Of a stretch of 64,000 nt of DNA, positions 32,793 through 42,298 are shown in pieces. The DNA is from Clostridiales bacterium (GTDB lineage Bacteria > Bacillota > Clostridia > Oscillospirales > Acutalibacteraceae), in the NCBI GenBank assembly GCA_012840445.1, contig DULI01000005.1, positions 1-64,000 of the forward strand, in the 5' to 3' direction. How positions within the stretch are numbered: position 1 is the first letter of the stretch; the number at the start of each line of letters is the position of its first letter. The translations under genes were made by a program, and so were the position numbers. Under the pieces are notes generated by a model. It was not told the origin of the DNA. It was given only the letters and a program-made list of their open reading frames with translations, and did no database searches.

Positions 32793-33587
32793 ATGCGCTT
32801 TACCAAAATGCACGGCCTTGGAAACGATTATCTGTATGTTTACGGTGAAGTACCCGAAAACATAAAAGAACTTTGCATAAAACTTTCAAACCGATATTTC
32901 GGCGCCGGGTCAGACGGCATGATATATATATCAAAATCCAACGTGGCAGATTTTAAAATGCGAGTATTCAACGCAGACGGCAGCGAGGCCAAAATGTGCG
33001 GCAACGGCATACGATGTGTCGGCAAATATGTCTACGATAAGGGCTATACCGACAAAACCCTGATTAACGTCGAAACGCTTTCTGGAATTAAAACCCTAAA
33101 GCTTCACCTTGTCGGCGGCAGGGTAAGAAGTGTCACGGTAGACATGGGAACGGCAGTGGCCGAAAAGGCCCGCACGCTTAATGTAGGCGGCAAAAACGTA
33201 ACCCTTATCCCTGTATCGGTGGGCAACCCACACGCCGTTATATTCGTGGATGACATAGACACCGCGCCGCTGACTACGCTCGGCCCCAAAATCGAGCGTC
33301 ACGAGACATTCCCGGGCGGGGTGAATGTGGAATTTGTCCAGGTTCTTACTGACAACAAACTCCGCATGCGGGTCTGGGAACGCGGCAGCGGCGTCACCAT
33401 GGCCTGCGGCACCGGCGCCTGCGCCTGCGCCATGGCGGCAATTTTGCAAAACTACTGCAATTACAACGAGCCGATTCATGTGCAGCTTGACGGCGGACCT
33501 CTGGAAATCAAAATTTCACCCGACAACAACGTTCAAATGACAGGACCCGCACAATTTGTTTACGAAGGAGAAACCATCGATGATTAA
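32793..33587 (+). CDS. dapF: Diaminopimelate epimerase
   Basis: LL- to meso-diaminopimelate for peptidoglycan and lysine. 264 residues with both catalytic cysteines in the expected contexts: MCGNGIRC near residue 69 and ACGTGACA near 205. Overlaps dapL by 8 bases, so the two final mDAP steps are translationally coupled. Confidence 0.97.
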   Translation: MRFTKMHGLGNDYLYVYGEVPENIKELCIKLSNRYFGAGSDGMIYISKSNVADFKMRVFNADGSEAKMCGNGIRCVGKYVYDKGYTDKTLINVETLSGIKTLKLHLVGGRVRSVTVDMGTAVAEKARTLNVGGKNVTLIPVSVGNPHAVIFVDDIDTAPLTTLGPKIERHETFPGGVNVEFVQVLTDNKLRMRVWERGSGVTMACGTGACACAMAAILQNYCNYNEPIHVQLDGGPLEIKISPDNNVQMTGPAQFVYEGETIDD

Positions 33588-34770
33588 GCCCAACATGCAC
33601 TATGCCAACCTTAAGGATTCCTACCTTTTTTTCAATATCTCCCAAAAGATTAAGGCGTACTTGGAGCAAAACCCAAACACGCGCCTTTACCGAATGGGAA
33701 TAGGCGATGTGTCTCTGCCCCTTTGCGACGCAGTAATCAAGGCCCTACACGAGGCAGTAGACCACCAGTCAAAAAAGGAAACCTTTCACGGATATATGCC
33801 CGAATGCGGCGCTCCCTTCTTGCGCGAGGCAATCGCCATGTATTATAATGATAAAGGCGTAAAGATTTCGGCCGACGAGGTGTTTGTATCAAGCGGCGCA
33901 AGCGATGAGTTAGGCGACATACTTGACCTTTTTGACCGCTCCAACACCACCCTTGTAATAGAGCCGGCATACCCCGCCTATGTGGACGCCAACCTAATGG
34001 GTGGCAGGAATATCGTCCATCTTGCTTCCGGCGAGGAAAACGGATTTTTGCCCGAACCGGACAAAAACATCAAGGCGGATCTCATTTACATCTGCTCCCC
34101 CAACAACCCCACAGGCGCGGTGTTCAGCCGCGAAAAACTGCGTGCCTGGGTGGATTATGCTAACCAGAACGGTTCAGTCATACTATTTGATGCAGCATAT
34201 GAAGCCTTTATTTCGGACGAGGACCTGCCCCACAGCATTTTCGAAATAGAGGGTGCAAGAACTTGTGCTATAGAAATCTGTTCCCTTTCCAAAACTGCAG
34301 GGTTTACAGGAACCCGGCTTGGGTATACAATTATACCAAAGGAGCTTAGCCGCTGCGGCATGAGCTTTAACGACATGTGGGTCAGAAACCGTACCACCAA
34401 AACCAATGGCGTGTCCTACATCCTTCAATTGGGCGGAGCCGCTGTATTTACTCCCGAAGGCCAAAGGCAAATACGCGAGAACATACAGGTTTACAAGAAC
34501 AACGCAAAGGTCTTAATGGAAGCCCTCGACAAAATCGGCATCTGGTACTGCGGTGGCAAAAACGCGCCATATATTTGGCTGAAATGCCCCGGCGGCATGG
34601 GAAGCTGGGAATTTTTCGACTACCTACTTAACAATATTCAGGTCATCGGCACTCCAGGAGCAGGTTTCGGCGCTTGTGGCGAGGGGTATTTCCGCTTTTC
34701 GACATTTGGCAGCCCTGAGGACACTAAAGAAGCCGCAAGAAGGCTGGTAGAACTTCTCGGAAAGAAGTGA
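33580..34770 (+). CDS. dapL: LL-diaminopimelate aminotransferase
   Basis: Converts tetrahydrodipicolinate to LL-DAP in one step with glutamate as amino donor, bypassing the succinylase and acetylase routes. A 396-residue fold type I PLP enzyme. The PLP Lys lies in SLSKTAGFTGTRLG near 236; other motifs are MGIGDVSLPL, SSGASDE and SPNNPTGA. The ATG at 33580 follows GAAGGAG (33564-33570). The 8-codon upstream extension lies inside dapF and is rejected. Confidence 0.96.
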   Translation: MIKPNMHYANLKDSYLFFNISQKIKAYLEQNPNTRLYRMGIGDVSLPLCDAVIKALHEAVDHQSKKETFHGYMPECGAPFLREAIAMYYNDKGVKISADEVFVSSGASDELGDILDLFDRSNTTLVIEPAYPAYVDANLMGGRNIVHLASGEENGFLPEPDKNIKADLIYICSPNNPTGAVFSREKLRAWVDYANQNGSVILFDAAYEAFISDEDLPHSIFEIEGARTCAIEICSLSKTAGFTGTRLGYTIIPKELSRCGMSFNDMWVRNRTTKTNGVSYILQLGGAAVFTPEGQRQIRENIQVYKNNAKVLMEALDKIGIWYCGGKNAPYIWLKCPGGMGSWEFFDYLLNNIQVIGTPGAGFGACGEGYFRFSTFGSPEDTKEAARRLVELLGKK

Positions 34771-35504
34771 TAATTTTGCGCGATTACAAGCTTGAATTTG
34801 AAAAACGGGTCGAATTTATTAAGTCAGTGCTTAAAAACAGCGGCGCTGCCGGCATTGTCTTTGGCAACAGCGGCGGCAAGGATTCGGCGTTGGTTGGCAT
34901 TCTCTGCAAGGCGGCATGCGACGACACGGTGGGCCTTATCATGCCCTGCACGACGGCGCGCAACTACAACGAGGACATTGCCGACGCCAAGGCGGTCGCC
35001 GATCAATACAATATTGAAACCCGCATAGTGGACTTAACTCCGGTAAAAGAGGCCGAGATAAACGCCCTTAAAGGCGTTACCAAGCTGAATTCGCTTGCCC
35101 TTACAAATATGGCGCCAAGGCTAAGGATGCTCACTTTATACGCAGTGGCGGCCTCCGAAAACCGCATTGTGGCGGGCACGGGCAACAAAAGCGAGGCCTA
35201 TGTCGGATACTTTACTAAATGGGGCGACGGCGCCCATGACTTTAATCCCATAGCCGATCTTACCGTCACCGAAGTTTATGAGTTTTTACGGTTTTTAAAC
35301 GCCCCAAAATGCGTAATTGAAAAGGCCCCATCGGCCGCGCTGTTCGAGGGGCAGACCGACGAGGGCGAAATGGGCGTCACTTACAAAGAACTTGATTTGT
35401 ACCTGTCCGGAGGGGATATTCCCGAAGACAAAAAGCAGATTATTATGAGGCTTCATAACGCCAGCGAGCACAAGCGCAGAGGCATTATAGTATATAATAA
35501 ATAA
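34767..35504 (+). CDS. nadE: NAD synthase, ammonia-type
   Basis: Amidates nicotinate adenine dinucleotide to NAD. 245 residues, only the ATP-pyrophosphatase domain (FGNSGGKDSALVG near 33, GTGNKSEAYVGYFTKWGDG near 135). The glutaminase domain of long NadE is missing, so free ammonia is the donor. The GTG at 34767 overlaps the dapL stop. A TTG at 34776 is an alternative because AAAGAAGTGAT (34761-34771) resembles a full Shine-Dalgarno. Last gene before the terminator at 35521. Confidence 0.93.
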   Translation: MIILRDYKLEFEKRVEFIKSVLKNSGAAGIVFGNSGGKDSALVGILCKAACDDTVGLIMPCTTARNYNEDIADAKAVADQYNIETRIVDLTPVKEAEINALKGVTKLNSLALTNMAPRLRMLTLYAVAASENRIVAGTGNKSEAYVGYFTKWGDGAHDFNPIADLTVTEVYEFLRFLNAPKCVIEKAPSAALFEGQTDEGEMGVTYKELDLYLSGGDIPEDKKQIIMRLHNASEHKRRGIIVYNK

Positions 35505-35520
35505 TTTTGAGTAATTTTTT

Positions 35521-35556
35521 AAGGGCGAAGTCTGTTTAAAACTTCGCCCTTAATTT
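35521..35556. terminator. Bidirectional terminator between nadE and the lipoprotein gene
   Basis: AAGGGCGAAGT (35521-35531) pairs perfectly with ACTTCGCCCTT (35541-35551), with T-rich flanks on both strands. It separates two converging units. Confidence 0.9.
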
Positions 35557-36942
35557 TTACCATCTTAGCCTAAAGGCGGTAGAACCCGTTATCCCCTCGC
35601 AGTAAAGCCGGGAAACATTAATTTTAATGTCACTTACCGAATTGGCACGCTCAACACACCGCATAAGCTTAATTTCCAAAAGCAGTGCCCCCGGGTTTTC
35701 ATAAATCCTCCCGTAACCGCTGGAAAAGGCAAACTCGCAGGAGTTCTTGCCAAGACTTGCCGCCTCTATCAGGCCATTTACAATTGTGTCAGCCATAGTC
35801 TCACGGTTTTCAATCAGTGTATTGTTTACAAAAAAGTAGTTGTATTTCATGCCTTGCGCAACCGGCCGGTTTATATTAAAACTGTGGCCTGCGCTTAAAT
35901 TCTGCGCCGGGACCGTCGAATAATCCGGGTCGATTTGGTGGTCGGCAAGGATTGCCTGGTCGGTGACATTGAAATATGAATGGTACCCGCTGTCCCCGCT
36001 GTCGTTCCATGTGGCGTCAAGGTGGTACCACTCGCCGTCAAGCCTGACCATATTCCACATATGCCCGGTATCCTCGATTTTGCCGGTTACCAAAATGCAT
36101 TCTATGCCAACCATCCTAAGCAGCAGCTGCATTGCCCTTGAGTACCCTTCGCATACCGCCCTTCCTTCGACCAGCGCGCCGTAGATATTAAACGCGTTCG
36201 GATTCTTTTGGGTATCCTCTGCGGTTTCTCGGTCATATGTCACGCGGAAAACGAGCCATTCGTGCAAAGCCAGTTCCTTATTATAGGCGCTCATCCCGTC
36301 ATTTATATATCGCAAAGCGTCCGCAAGTGCATTCCTTATCTGCGCCGCCATGTTCTCCCGCTCTTTGGCGGTGTATAGGTAATCAATCCTTTTCCCGTCA
36401 CTAAATGTGTATTTAAAGGCTATGCGTATGTTGCCGGAGGCATCGGTATCATAGGCAAACTGGTCGGGTATCCAGAAAATTTCGGGGAAATCGTTTTTTA
36501 CCGCATTGTAAATCAAAACAAGCTCATTATACGAGCACTTCCCAAGGCTAATCATGCCCTCCCGCATGTTCAGCACCGCATTGTATAGGTTCTCATACGC
36601 GCTTTTATGCTTGTCGCTAAGTTGAATATAATTCCACCTGCGATTGTAAGGTGGGGGCTGTATCTTTTCTGGGTAAAGGGACGACAGGTCAAAACCGTGC
36701 TCGCTTGGCTTATTAAGGTTTTCTTTCGAAGATGCATCATGCGAAGAAGTATTTTTGCTTTCAGAAGAAACGGGGCCTGTGTTATTTAAGCCCCGAGTTT
36801 CAGAGTAAACATCGGAAACTTCATAATATGTAGTTGTGTCGCCGGATGATATTTCACTAGGTTCCACTACAACCGGCAGGTTCGGCCGGCAGGAACACAA
36901 ACTAATCAGCAGAACCAAAACAAACAGCAAAAACTTCCTCAT
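35557..36942 (-). CDS. Lipoprotein with transglutaminase-like (cysteine protease fold) domain
   Basis: 461 residues. A hydrophobic signal ends in a lipobox-like LCSC (Cys18 the likely lipidated residue), then a Ser/Thr/Glu-rich low-complexity stretch to about 85. The transglutaminase-like core (about 215-330) has the triad contexts GRAVCEGYSRAM (Cys), TGHMWNMVRLDG (His) and WYHLDATWND (Asp). It is anchored outside the cytoplasmic membrane. Such proteins act as peptidases or cross-link-related enzymes on surface proteins or wall peptides; the substrate is unknown. It ends 16 bases from the LCP-like gene, suggesting a two-gene operon. Confidence 0.85.
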   Translation of the reverse strand: MRKFLLFVLVLLISLCSCRPNLPVVVEPSEISSGDTTTYYEVSDVYSETRGLNNTGPVSSESKNTSSHDASSKENLNKPSEHGFDLSSLYPEKIQPPPYNRRWNYIQLSDKHKSAYENLYNAVLNMREGMISLGKCSYNELVLIYNAVKNDFPEIFWIPDQFAYDTDASGNIRIAFKYTFSDGKRIDYLYTAKERENMAAQIRNALADALRYINDGMSAYNKELALHEWLVFRVTYDRETAEDTQKNPNAFNIYGALVEGRAVCEGYSRAMQLLLRMVGIECILVTGKIEDTGHMWNMVRLDGEWYHLDATWNDSGDSGYHSYFNVTDQAILADHQIDPDYSTVPAQNLSAGHSFNINRPVAQGMKYNYFFVNNTLIENRETMADTIVNGLIEAASLGKNSCEFAFSSGYGRIYENPGALLLEIKLMRCVERANSVSDIKINVSRLYCEGITGSTAFRLRW

Positions 36943-36957
36943 GTTTCATCACGCTCG

Positions 36958-37854
36958 TCAATCATACTCTTTGCCAAACCTTTCTATGCACTCATCCGAC
37001 ACAATAAACACATTTCTCAAATCAATGTATTTATATTCCCCCGCCACCGAAAGGGCAGTGCATGGCTTGTCCGCCTTTGCAATTTCATACAAATGGGGAA
37101 GCCAGTCGCGGATATTGGCGTAGCTTAAATTAGTGTCCATAAGCTCTATCATAAACAAATAGTTTTTTTCAGCGTAATTCAAATAGGTCTCATTTACATA
37201 CTGGTTAAAAAAAGCCTCCAAAAGGTTTTGCTCAATGCTTATTCTCTCAACTGCATCGTTATTTTCGTAATCAAGCAGTGCAAGGACCTGCCCGCCCTTT
37301 AAGTTTTGCCTTTCAGGCTCTAACGTCACCGTAACGCCGGTATCCGGGTCGGTATACGAAACCCTTTTGTCTGGAGTAAAAACAATGCCGCCGTGCCAGT
37401 CTATAATGGAAACCAAATCGCTTTTAGATAGCACGGCATAGCGCGCGATTTTAATGTCAAACAGCCCCTCCACCGCCGCTACCGCATGATTTATCCCCGC
37501 ATAGGCGAACTGACCCTTTAGGGTATCGCTTCTCCCGCCGCTGAAGGTCAGGGTCTCGGGAAAAAGCGCAGATACCGTTATATTTTTTTTTGAAAAATCC
37601 AGCCCAATCAGCCAAAAACGCTCGGCATCGGTGTCGGAACCATTCCGTTTCTGAACCAACAGGATATTCTCATTCTCGGGCGGCCTTTTGTCCACAAAAA
37701 CCACCGAGGAGGTCTGGGAGCGGTCAAAAAACTCATTTTTAAAAATTATAATCGTGACAATGGTAAACACAATCGCACAGATAAAAATGGTGCTTAAAAA
37801 AATCAGCAAATTTTTAAGCGCCGGAGAAATGCTGCGCTGGCGACGGTCTTTCAT
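36958..37854 (-). CDS. Divergent LytR-CpsA-Psr (LCP)-like membrane protein
   Basis: 298 residues: cytoplasmic N-terminus, one transmembrane helix (about 15-38), then an extracellular LCP-like domain (about 60-235). The order of LCP elements is recognisable: a strand ending FPETLTF where the family has PRDT, KGQFAYAGINHAVAAVEGLF, a GG motif in IIDWHGGIVF, and a late helix with RISIEQNLLEAFF. The arginines that bind the polyprenyl pyrophosphate are not conserved, so ligase activity is doubtful. It is upstream of the lipoprotein gene. Assignment is at fold level only. Confidence 0.6.
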   Translation of the reverse strand: MKDRRQRSISPALKNLLIFLSTIFICAIVFTIVTIIIFKNEFFDRSQTSSVVFVDKRPPENENILLVQKRNGSDTDAERFWLIGLDFSKKNITVSALFPETLTFSGGRSDTLKGQFAYAGINHAVAAVEGLFDIKIARYAVLSKSDLVSIIDWHGGIVFTPDKRVSYTDPDTGVTVTLEPERQNLKGGQVLALLDYENNDAVERISIEQNLLEAFFNQYVNETYLNYAEKNYLFMIELMDTNLSYANIRDWLPHLYEIAKADKPCTALSVAGEYKYIDLRNVFIVSDECIERFGKEYD

Positions 37855-37941
37855 CTGTCATGCTCCTTAGTTATAATTATATACTATGTAACTGCCACAG
37901 AAAAGTACATTTTTATTATTGCCGTTCCGGCGCATTTTTAT

Positions 37942-37981
37942 AAAAAAACACCTTTTCATCCCGGCAAAGGATAAAAAGGTG
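37942..37981 (-). terminator. Intrinsic terminator of the DHH phosphoesterase gene
   Basis: On the minus strand CACCTTTTTATCC pairs with GGATGAAAAGGTG (one mismatch), followed by TTTTTTT, just after the stop codon at 37989. Confidence 0.88.
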
Positions 37982-37988
37982 AATATTT

Positions 37989-38906
37989 TTATCTGTTAAG
38001 TTTTACCATGTTTTCAATCAGCTGTTTGATTTTGTCATCCATTTCGTCTTTTGTGAACTGGCAGGTCCCGACCTCGTGGTGGCCGCCTCCGCCGTATTTT
38101 AGCATCAGCGTGCCCACATCTATATTACTTGTCCTGTTAATAATGCTGTGGCCCACCGCTACCATGCAGCCGCTTCCATCCTTTTTGTCAGCAATCCAGA
38201 CCGAAATGTTCTGATCGGGGAAAAGGGTGTATATAACAAACCTGTTGCCAACGTATATGGGGTCAACCCCGCGCACATCAGTGATTATAATATCATCGCG
38301 CACCACGGTATGCTGCTTCAGCATCTCAACGAACAGCTGGCTGTGGCTGTTGTAAAGGTCCACGCGCTCTTTAACGTCGGGCAGCTCCAAAATCTCATGT
38401 ATATCCATTTGAGCGCACCAGTCAATAAGCTTTTCCATGAGCTGATAGTTGCTGATTCTAAAATTATGATACCTTCCAAGCCCGGTGCGCGGGTCCATTA
38501 TAAAGCCCAGCAAAACCCAGCCGTAGGGATGAAGAATGTCGTCTATCGTCAGGTCAGCCGAGTCCACCTTGTCCACCGCGTAAAGCAGCGCCTCCATACC
38601 CGGGAAGGTTGCCTCCCCACCGTAGTAATCGTAAATAATATGTGCGGTACTGGGGCTCGGCCTGCATTCGCCCTTAAACTTGCCCTTTAAAGAGTCCCTT
38701 ACAACCTCGCTAGAATGATGGTCAAACCACAGCCCGCAGCCCTCAACATACGGCACATTGGCAAGACAGTCGTTTTCGGTCACTTCAACCAGGCCATCCT
38801 GCAGGTCCTTCGGGTGTATAAATTTGTAGCTGTCGATTACGCCTGCCAGTTTCAAAAAAACCGCGCATGCCAATCCGTCAAAATCCGATCGGGTAAGGAG
38901 TCTCAT
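37989..38906 (-). CDS. DHH-family phosphoesterase
   Basis: 305 residues. The N-terminal DHH domain has RSDFDGLACAVFLK (first metal Asp pair) and the WFDHHSSE signature near 61. The C-terminal part resembles DHHA1, with GGGGHHEVGTCQF near 275. The family includes nanoRNases, cyclic-dinucleotide phosphodiesterases and exopolyphosphatase-like proteins; I cannot choose. No membrane segment or GGDEF-like domain is present. It stands alone, with an AT-rich upstream region bounded by inverted repeats. Confidence 0.82.
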   Translation of the reverse strand: MRLLTRSDFDGLACAVFLKLAGVIDSYKFIHPKDLQDGLVEVTENDCLANVPYVEGCGLWFDHHSSEVVRDSLKGKFKGECRPSPSTAHIIYDYYGGEATFPGMEALLYAVDKVDSADLTIDDILHPYGWVLLGFIMDPRTGLGRYHNFRISNYQLMEKLIDWCAQMDIHEILELPDVKERVDLYNSHSQLFVEMLKQHTVVRDDIIITDVRGVDPIYVGNRFVIYTLFPDQNISVWIADKKDGSGCMVAVGHSIINRTSNIDVGTLMLKYGGGGHHEVGTCQFTKDEMDDKIKQLIENMVKLNR

Positions 38907-38915
38907 TCATTTTCA

Positions 38916-39074
38916 ACCTTTCAAATTTATTCATAAAGTCTACCGAACTTACAATTTATTATACAATAACTATACAATAAAAATATATATAAAAAATATA
39001 AGGTAGTCAATATTATCTAATTATTTTATAAAATATTTGTAAATATTTTCCCTTATGAATAAATTTTCAAAGGT
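38916..39074. repeat. AT-rich segment bounded by near-perfect inverted repeats
   Basis: The left arm 38916-38936 and right arm 39053-39074 are reverse complements over 20 of about 21 positions (ACCTTT, then AAATTTATTCATAA). They enclose about 116 bases of very AT-rich DNA with inner GGTAG/CTACC pairs. No ORF. It could be a miniature element relic, or paired termination/regulatory signals between lepA and the DHH gene. Confidence 0.45.
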
Positions 39075-39095
39075 AAGTGTCGATATTTTGTAGAT

Positions 39096-40901
39096 TTATT
39101 CTTCAAGCTTTAAAACGGCCATAAATGCCTCGGCGGGCACCTCCACACTGCCTAGCTTGCGCATGCGCTTTTTGCCCTCTTTCTGCTTTTCAAGCAGTTT
39201 TTTCTTTCGGGTAATGTCACCGCCGTAGCATTTCGCCAAAACATCCTTGCGAAGCGCTTTCACGGTTTCGCGCGCAATTACCTTGCCGCCAATCGCCACC
39301 TGTATCGGAACCTCAAAAAGCTGCCTTGGGATATGCTGCTTCAGTTTCTCAGCAATCGTGCGGGCGCGGGTATAGGCATTGTCCGCATGCACAATAAAGG
39401 AAAGAGCGTCCACAACATTTCCCGCCAGCAAAACATCGAGCTTTACAAGCTTAGATTTTTTATACCCTTTTATCTCGTAATCATAGCTGGCATACCCGCG
39501 GGTGCGGGATTTCAGCGCGTCAAAAAAATCATATACAATTTCGTTCACCGGCATCACATAATGAATATTTACCCTGTCGCCCACATAATTCATGCCCACA
39601 TATTCGCCACGCCGCTCCTGGCACAGCTCCATAATGGCACCGACATACTCGCTGGGCGCGAAAATCTCCACATCGGCCACAGGCTCCATGGCCGAAACAA
39701 TTTCGGCAGGATCAGGGTAGTTTGTAGGGTTGTCCACATCAATAACCTGCCCGTTTGTCAGTTCAAACTTATATATAACACTGGGTGCGGTGGTAACCAG
39801 CTCAAGGTTGTACTCGCGCTCGAGCCTCTCCTGCACTATTTCCATATGGAGCAGGCCTAAAAACCCGCACCTGAAACCAAACCCCAAAGCCTTGGAGGTT
39901 TCGGGCTCAAAATGGAGCGAGGCATCATTAAGCTGGAGCTTCTCCAGCGCCTCTCTCAAATCCTGGTATTTTGAACCGTCGGCAGGATAAATGCCGCAGA
40001 ACACAACGGGATTTACCTTGCGGTAACCTTCAAGAGGCTCGGATGCCGGGTTGTCCGCACCTGTAATGGTGTCGCCCACCCGCGCGTCTCCAACGGTTTT
40101 TATGGAAGCGGCAAGATATCCTACCTCGCCCGCCACAAGACTGTCACATGGCTCCAATGCCGTCGCCCTTTTTCGACCAAGTTCCGTAACCTCAAACTCG
40201 GCGCCGGTGGCCATCATCCTGATTTTTTGCCCGGGCCTTAATGTTCCGTCGAATATTCGGAAAAACACAATTACCCCTTTGTATGAATCATAAAAGGAAT
40301 CAAAAATCAGTGCCTTTAGAGGAGCATTGGGGTCGCCCTTCGGGGCGGGGATGTCGTAGATAACCCGCTCGAGCACCTGGTCAATGTTTATCCCGTTTTT
40401 GGCGGAAATACGCGGTGCATCCTTGGCGGGAATGCCGATAACATCCTCTATTTCGCTGATTATCCTGTCCGGGTCTGCAGACGGCAGGTCAATTTTATTC
40501 ACAACCGGCACAAGCTCCAGCCCCTGGTCAATCGCCAGATAGGTGTTGGCAAGGGTTTGTGCCTCTATTCCCTGGGATGCGTCCACCACAAGCAGCGCCC
40601 CCTCGCAGGCGGCAAGAGAGCGTGATACTTCATAGTTAAAATCCACATGCCCGGGCGTATCTATTAAGTTTAATTCATATTTTTCTCCATCTTTTGAAGT
40701 ATAATATAGGGTCACAGCATGGGCTTTAATAGTAATGCCCCGCTCGCGCTCCAAGTCCATGCTGTCAAGCAGCTGGTCTTCCATCTCGCGCGTTGATACC
40801 GATTGGGTAAGTTCCAGCAACCGGTCGGCTAAGGTCGACTTGCCGTGGTCTATATGGGCAATAATGCAAAAATTGCGAATATTCTCAATCGGTATTGACA
40901 A
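39096..40901 (-). CDS. lepA: Elongation factor 4 (LepA), ribosome back-translocating GTPase
   Basis: 601 residues, normal size. GTPase domain with [19 protein letters not shown] and NKIDLPSAD; domains II and III and the LepA-specific C-terminal domain (ending [27 protein letters not shown]) follow. The start is TTG at 40901, with GGAG 9 bases upstream and the standard N-terminus [15 protein letters not shown]. The in-frame extension to 40970 runs through a leader hairpin. It has its own promoter at 40979-41007. Confidence 0.96.
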   Translation of the reverse strand: MSIPIENIRNFCIIAHIDHGKSTLADRLLELTQSVSTREMEDQLLDSMDLERERGITIKAHAVTLYYTSKDGEKYELNLIDTPGHVDFNYEVSRSLAACEGALLVVDASQGIEAQTLANTYLAIDQGLELVPVVNKIDLPSADPDRIISEIEDVIGIPAKDAPRISAKNGINIDQVLERVIYDIPAPKGDPNAPLKALIFDSFYDSYKGVIVFFRIFDGTLRPGQKIRMMATGAEFEVTELGRKRATALEPCDSLVAGEVGYLAASIKTVGDARVGDTITGADNPASEPLEGYRKVNPVVFCGIYPADGSKYQDLREALEKLQLNDASLHFEPETSKALGFGFRCGFLGLLHMEIVQERLEREYNLELVTTAPSVIYKFELTNGQVIDVDNPTNYPDPAEIVSAMEPVADVEIFAPSEYVGAIMELCQERRGEYVGMNYVGDRVNIHYVMPVNEIVYDFFDALKSRTRGYASYDYEIKGYKKSKLVKLDVLLAGNVVDALSFIVHADNAYTRARTIAEKLKQHIPRQLFEVPIQVAIGGKVIARETVKALRKDVLAKCYGGDITRKKKLLEKQKEGKKRMRKLGSVEVPAEAFMAVLKLEE

Positions 40902-40942
40902 GCAGTAGTACTCCGTTTCTCCGGTGATATAGTAAATACAAA

Positions 40943-40967
40943 CCGTTCCGCCACCGGGTCGGAACGG
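40943..40967 (-). promoter_or_regulatory. Hairpin in the lepA leader
   Basis: CCGTTCCG and CGGAACGG pair perfectly across a 9-base loop, followed on the minus strand by TTTGTATTT. It lies between promoter and RBS, so it could act as an attenuator. Confidence 0.5.
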
Positions 40968-40978
40968 CAATTTATTAG

Positions 40979-41007
40979 ATTATATCATAATATTTTTGTT
41001 AAGACAA
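40979..41007 (-). promoter_or_regulatory. Sigma-A promoter of lepA
   Basis: Minus-strand TTGTCT (41002-41007), 17-base spacer, TATAAT (40979-40984). Confidence 0.75.
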
Positions 41008-41044
41008 TAAATTGTGTGGAACTAAAGTGCAAGGCCTATGAAAT

Positions 41045-42097
41045 CTAGTTTAGTACATTGTGCTGGAAAACACCGCTGTTTTGGCTAAGGACATCGAATA
41101 TGTAACCTAAGGACTTCAAATAATCTATAATCGCTGGGAGCGCCTCAACGGTAGTGCGTTTGCTACCGCTGTCGTGCATTAAAATACAGATATCCCCCTT
41201 GCCGCTTACACCCGACTTTATGTTGTTTATTATCACCCTCGCCGGCACCGAATTGGACGCGGCATCGCCGCTATCCACATTCCAGTCAAAATAGCGCAGC
41301 CCCATCTGGGTAACCGAATTTGTAAGCTTGGACATTATACCATTTTGGTACTTTCTGCTTATTGTATTGCTGCTACCCCCGGGGAAGCGGATAATATCGG
41401 GGCGAAAGCCGATAATCTGCTCCACCTTGCCTGCAAGGGAATTAAGGTCATTAAAAAATGCTTCCTCGCTGGAGTAAATTGCGGCGTACGAATGGGTGTC
41501 CGAATGAAGCCCGATAGCATGCCCTTCCTCATGTATGCGCTTTATATACTCAAGCTTGCTAGTACCCACCACGAAAAAAGTGGCCTTAACCTGATTTTCT
41601 TTTAGTATATCAAGTATTTTATATGTATTGTCCGAAGGCCCGTCATCAAATGTCAGGTAGCACTTGTGTGCGGCCCCGTTGCCGGCAAGCGCGGGAACTG
41701 CCACGTGCTGGTCAATTATCATCTGCATTTCAGAAATCCGGCTTTCAAGCGCCTTTATACTCTCGTTTAGCGAATTTACCTCTTCTTCATGCGCTTTCGC
41801 AGCCTCTGCCGCACTGCTTTCAGCACGGCTCAGCTCCGATTTGTAAAAGTCCAAATCACTTTGTGTTTTCTCAAGCTCGGCATTAAGCTGCCTGTACTCA
41901 TCATTCAGCCGGCTGTGTGCCCCTTCCAATTCAATTAGCCTATTGTTTTTATCATAAAGCATCGTGCCCAGCACGGCCGACGCCAGAATTGCCAACACAA
42001 GGAAAATCCCAAGCACTGCCGCAAGCTTACTGGCAGGCTTTTTTTTATCCGAGTTTAACTCTATGCTTTCTGTAACCGTGTCTTTGCCCTGAACCAT
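41045..42097 (-). CDS. Membrane-anchored polysaccharide deacetylase with coiled coil
   Basis: 350 residues. Short cytoplasmic tail, one transmembrane helix (about 25-47), a long coiled coil (about 50-130), then a NodB domain (about 145-335). The NodB motifs are TFDDGPSDNT (metal Asp pair), HSDTHSYAA (metal His pair), RFPGGSSNT and a late ILMHDSG. It probably removes N-acetyl groups from peptidoglycan or another wall glycan at the outer face. The ATG at 42097 suits the RBS AGGGG better than the ATG two codons upstream. Confidence 0.9.
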   Translation of the reverse strand: MVQGKDTVTESIELNSDKKKPASKLAAVLGIFLVLAILASAVLGTMLYDKNNRLIELEGAHSRLNDEYRQLNAELEKTQSDLDFYKSELSRAESSAAEAAKAHEEEVNSLNESIKALESRISEMQMIIDQHVAVPALAGNGAAHKCYLTFDDGPSDNTYKILDILKENQVKATFFVVGTSKLEYIKRIHEEGHAIGLHSDTHSYAAIYSSEEAFFNDLNSLAGKVEQIIGFRPDIIRFPGGSSNTISRKYQNGIMSKLTNSVTQMGLRYFDWNVDSGDAASNSVPARVIINNIKSGVSGKGDICILMHDSGSKRTTVEALPAIIDYLKSLGYIFDVLSQNSGVFQHNVLN

Positions 42098-42252
42098 AAT
42101 CATACCCCTAAACCATAGTTCGATTCTTTTTTATTCTAGCAAACCTTTTTGTTTTTTTAAAGCAAAATTATGTTACAAATGATTACAATGCGTTAATTTT
42201 AGTATATAATAAGATTAAGTTCCATAATTTGTTTGTTTATAAAAAATTTATG

Positions 42253-42261
42253 TGATATAAT
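42253..42261 (+). promoter_or_regulatory. Extended -10 promoter of the DegV-family gene
   Basis: TGATATAAT fits the TGnTATAAT extended -10; a T-rich -35 region lies near 42230. It is 38 bases before the ATG at 42299. Confidence 0.6.
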
Positions 42262-42298
42262 AAGAAAATTAAACCGCAAGTATGTAGGAGGAACCATA

